Below, piece after piece: positions 62,285 to 64,000 of a stretch of DNA of 64,000 bases. The translations under genes were made by a program, and so were the position numbers. Each line of letters begins with the position of its first letter. The stretch's first letter is position 1. Under the pieces are notes generated by a model. It did not search any database and was not told the origin of the DNA. It saw only the letters and a list, made by a program, of their open reading frames with translations. Origin of the DNA: Poindextera sp965277425 (lineage in GTDB: Bacteria > Pseudomonadota > Alphaproteobacteria > Caulobacterales > Caulobacteraceae); NCBI GenBank assembly GCA_965277425.1, contig CBDICR010000007.1:1302001-1366000 (forward strand), in the 5' to 3' direction.

Positions 62285-63565
62285 TCAGTCCGCGCCGTCA
62301 CGCAGCCGCCGGACCTGCGCGCCGCAGGCGCCGAGCTTCTCCTCGAGCCGCTCGAAGCCGCGATCCAGGTGATAGACGCGGTTGACCACCGTCTCGCCGC
62401 GCGCCGCCAGGCCGGCGATCACCAGGCTGACCGAGGCGCGCAGGTCGGTGGCCATGACCTGGGCGCCCTCGAGCGCCTCGACGCCGCGCACCCTGGCTTC
62501 GCCGCCCTGGACGGTGATGTCGGCGCCCAGACGGGCCAGTTCGGAAACGTGCATGAAGCGGTTTTCGAAAATCGTCTCGCGGATGACGCTCTCGCCGTCC
62601 GCCATGGTCATCAGCGCCATGAACTGGGCCTGGACGTCGGTGGCGAGGCCTGGATAGGGGTCGGTCTCGATGTCGACCGCCCGCAGGCGCGCGCCGTTGC
62701 GCTTTATGGTCACGCCGTCGTTGGCGTGGATGATTTCGGCGCCGGCCTGCTCGATGCGGTCGAGCAGGGACTGGATGAAATCGCCGCGCGTATGGGTCAG
62801 CCTCACCTCGCCGCCGGCCATGGCCGCCGCCACCGCGTAGGTGCCGGTCTCGATCCGGTCCGGCATCACCGCATAGGTCGCGCCGTGCAGCTTGGAGACG
62901 CCGGTGATGGTGACGGTCGCCGTCCCCGCCCCTTCCACACGCGCGCCCATGGCGTTCAGGCAAAGGGCCAGGTCCTCAAGCTCCGGCTCGCGGGCGGCGT
63001 TCCTCAGCACCGTGACACCGTCGGCCAGCACGGCGGCCAGCATGGCGTGCTCGGTCGCGCCGACCGTCGACAGCGGAAAGTCGATCTCCGCGCCCTTCAG
63101 GCCGCGCGGCGCCTGGGCGTAGACATAGCCTTCGTGCAGGTCGATGTGCGCGCCGAGCGCCTCCAGCGCCTTCAGGTGCAGGTCGACGGGCCTGGCCCCG
63201 ATGGCGCAGCCGCCGGGCAGGCTGACCTTGGCGTGGCCGGTGCGCGCCAGCAGCGGGCCCAGGACGTTGAACGAGGCGCGCATCTGGCGCACCAGGTCAT
63301 AGGGCGCAAAGGCGCTGGTCACCTCGGGCGCATGCAGCACCGTCTCGGGGCCAGCCGGGCCGTCGCGCTCGTCGACATCGACGCCGAGGCGACGCAGCAG
63401 CTGGGCCAGGAAGCGGGTATCGGCCAGCCGGGGCATGTTGGTGAGTCGCAGCACATCGTCGGTCAAGAGGCTGGCGGTCATCAGCTTGATCGCGGAATTT
63501 TTCGCGCCGCTGATGGCGATTTCGCCCTCCAGCCGAGCCCCGCCGGTGATCGCGATACGGTCCAT
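62285..63565 (-). CDS. murA: UDP-N-acetylglucosamine 1-carboxyvinyltransferase
   Basis: 426-aa enzyme of the first committed step of peptidoglycan synthesis, moving enolpyruvate from PEP to UDP-GlcNAc. ITGGARLEGEIAISGAKNSAIKLM contains the catalytic lysine/asparagine pair (KN). The fosfomycin-target cysteine is in KVSLPGGCAIGARPVDLHL, so fosfomycin should bind. TDVQAQFMALMTMADGESVIRETIFENRFMHVSEL is the other conserved block. The ATG at 63565 gives the normal length. Confidence 0.97.
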   Translation of the reverse strand: MDRIAITGGARLEGEIAISGAKNSAIKLMTASLLTDDVLRLTNMPRLADTRFLAQLLRRLGVDVDERDGPAGPETVLHAPEVTSAFAPYDLVRQMRASFNVLGPLLARTGHAKVSLPGGCAIGARPVDLHLKALEALGAHIDLHEGYVYAQAPRGLKGAEIDFPLSTVGATEHAMLAAVLADGVTVLRNAAREPELEDLALCLNAMGARVEGAGTATVTITGVSKLHGATYAVMPDRIETGTYAVAAAMAGGEVRLTHTRGDFIQSLLDRIEQAGAEIIHANDGVTIKRNGARLRAVDIETDPYPGLATDVQAQFMALMTMADGESVIRETIFENRFMHVSELARLGADITVQGGEARVRGVEALEGAQVMATDLRASVSLVIAGLAARGETVVNRVYHLDRGFERLEEKLGACGAQVRRLRDGAD

Positions 63566-63660
63566 GACGCCCCTTTTCGGGCTCGCGCCTGCAGTCTCGC
63601 GAGCGGCTCGTTCGAGCCCGCTTCTATAGCACGCCAACCGGTGCGCAAGCGGGGCGCTAT

Positions 63661-63798
63661 CTAGCTGGAGTCAGGCGCGCTCTTGGCGAGCTTGGGCGCC
63701 TTGCGGCGTTTGAGATTCGCCTTCAGCGCCTTGGCCAGCCGCGCCTCGCGGCCGGCGGGCGGCTTGGGTGTCTTCGGCGGTTTGGCGCGATCGTCCAT
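63661..63798 (-). CDS. Small basic protein conserved near murA
   Basis: 45-aa protein: MDDRAKPPKTPKPPAGREARLAKALKANLKRRKAPKLAKSAPDSS. The RLAxALKANLxRRKA core is common in short alphaproteobacterial proteins. It is strongly basic and may bind nucleic acid or the ribosome; that is a guess. It lies 95 bp upstream of murA on the same strand. Confidence 0.65.
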   Translation of the reverse strand: MDDRAKPPKTPKPPAGREARLAKALKANLKRRKAPKLAKSAPDSS

Positions 63799-63840
63799 GC
63801 CCCGTTCAACAGGTCCGTCGGTGTCGGGACGATGGTGGAA

Positions 63841-63915
<75 letters not shown>

Positions 63916-64000
63916 GTTCCACGCAGGTGGGAGCGCGGGGTGTTAGCGGACACGCGCTCCAGTGTGAAGCGTAAAACCGCGCGGAGGCTCGCTCAAGCCC

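Noticed and set aside
62168..63664. A 498-codon plus-strand open frame across murA
   Set aside because: It is the antisense shadow of murA and DUF2948. Its composition is typical of reverse frames and no ribosome-binding site is present.

Overview
The window comes from a high-GC alphaproteobacterium, most likely of the Caulobacteraceae (Phenylobacterium or Caulobacter type). This rests on two DUF2336 proteins, an HWE histidine kinase, several TonB-dependent receptors, an UrcA-family protein, a tRNA-His with A73 and no encoded G-1, and the alphaproteobacterial order murA / DUF2948 / hisD / UPF0262 / LMW phosphatase / infA / maf / yacG / tRNA-Phe on the right. The genus is inferred.

Left part (1-9,700) is accessory and looks like a defence island. 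Three tandem minus-strand genes encode an Mrr-like nuclease fused to a STAND-type NTPase, an Abi_C/HEPN abortive-infection-like protein, and a second nuclease-NTPase broken by two compensating frameshifts and an amber codon. Divergent from them are an XRE regulator and a protein with an RX4H HEPN-like motif, then an isolated AbiEi-type DNA-binding fragment.

Region 9,750-24,600 holds detoxification and catabolic genes: a PPOX-fold protein, a peroxiredoxin pseudogene that lost its catalytic cysteines, a YghU-type GST, a phytanoyl-CoA dioxygenase-like enzyme, a GPH symporter, an SDR, an alpha/beta hydrolase, a large TonB-dependent receptor and a tandem TetR regulator. An approximately 4 kb block with an IS630 transposase, flanked by inverted 11-bp ends and TA, sits in the middle of this set. 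A perfect 9-5-9 palindrome lies between the hydrolase and the receptor.

Region 24,985-37,990: an UrcA protein, cobQ, a cobalamin riboswitch followed by btuB, a histidine phosphatase, a DcaP-like porin, a TPR protein with two TonB-C-like domains, a lipoprotein overlapping arfB, a cytochrome c lipoprotein, a remnant of an alcohol dehydrogenase, a palindromic repeat and a class II aldolase-like gene.

Region 38,130-56,600: DUF2336, nadK, Hpt, NUDIX, a set of NTF2-fold/SDR/MDR genes, a second DUF2336 gene, a hybrid kinase whose H-box histidine is glutamine, a lytic transglycosylase, acyl-CoA dehydrogenase, ThiO-like oxidase, small membrane proteins, an HWE kinase, tRNA-His, and an exbB-exbD-tonB operon that would energise the TonB-dependent receptors.

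Region 57,000-64,000 is the conserved housekeeping block, interrupted by a BrnT toxin/HTH antitoxin pair with an apparently leaderless promoter and by a truncated VapC-like ORF. It ends in tRNA-Thr, which shows an anticodon-stem mismatch. No CRISPR array or rRNA operon was seen.
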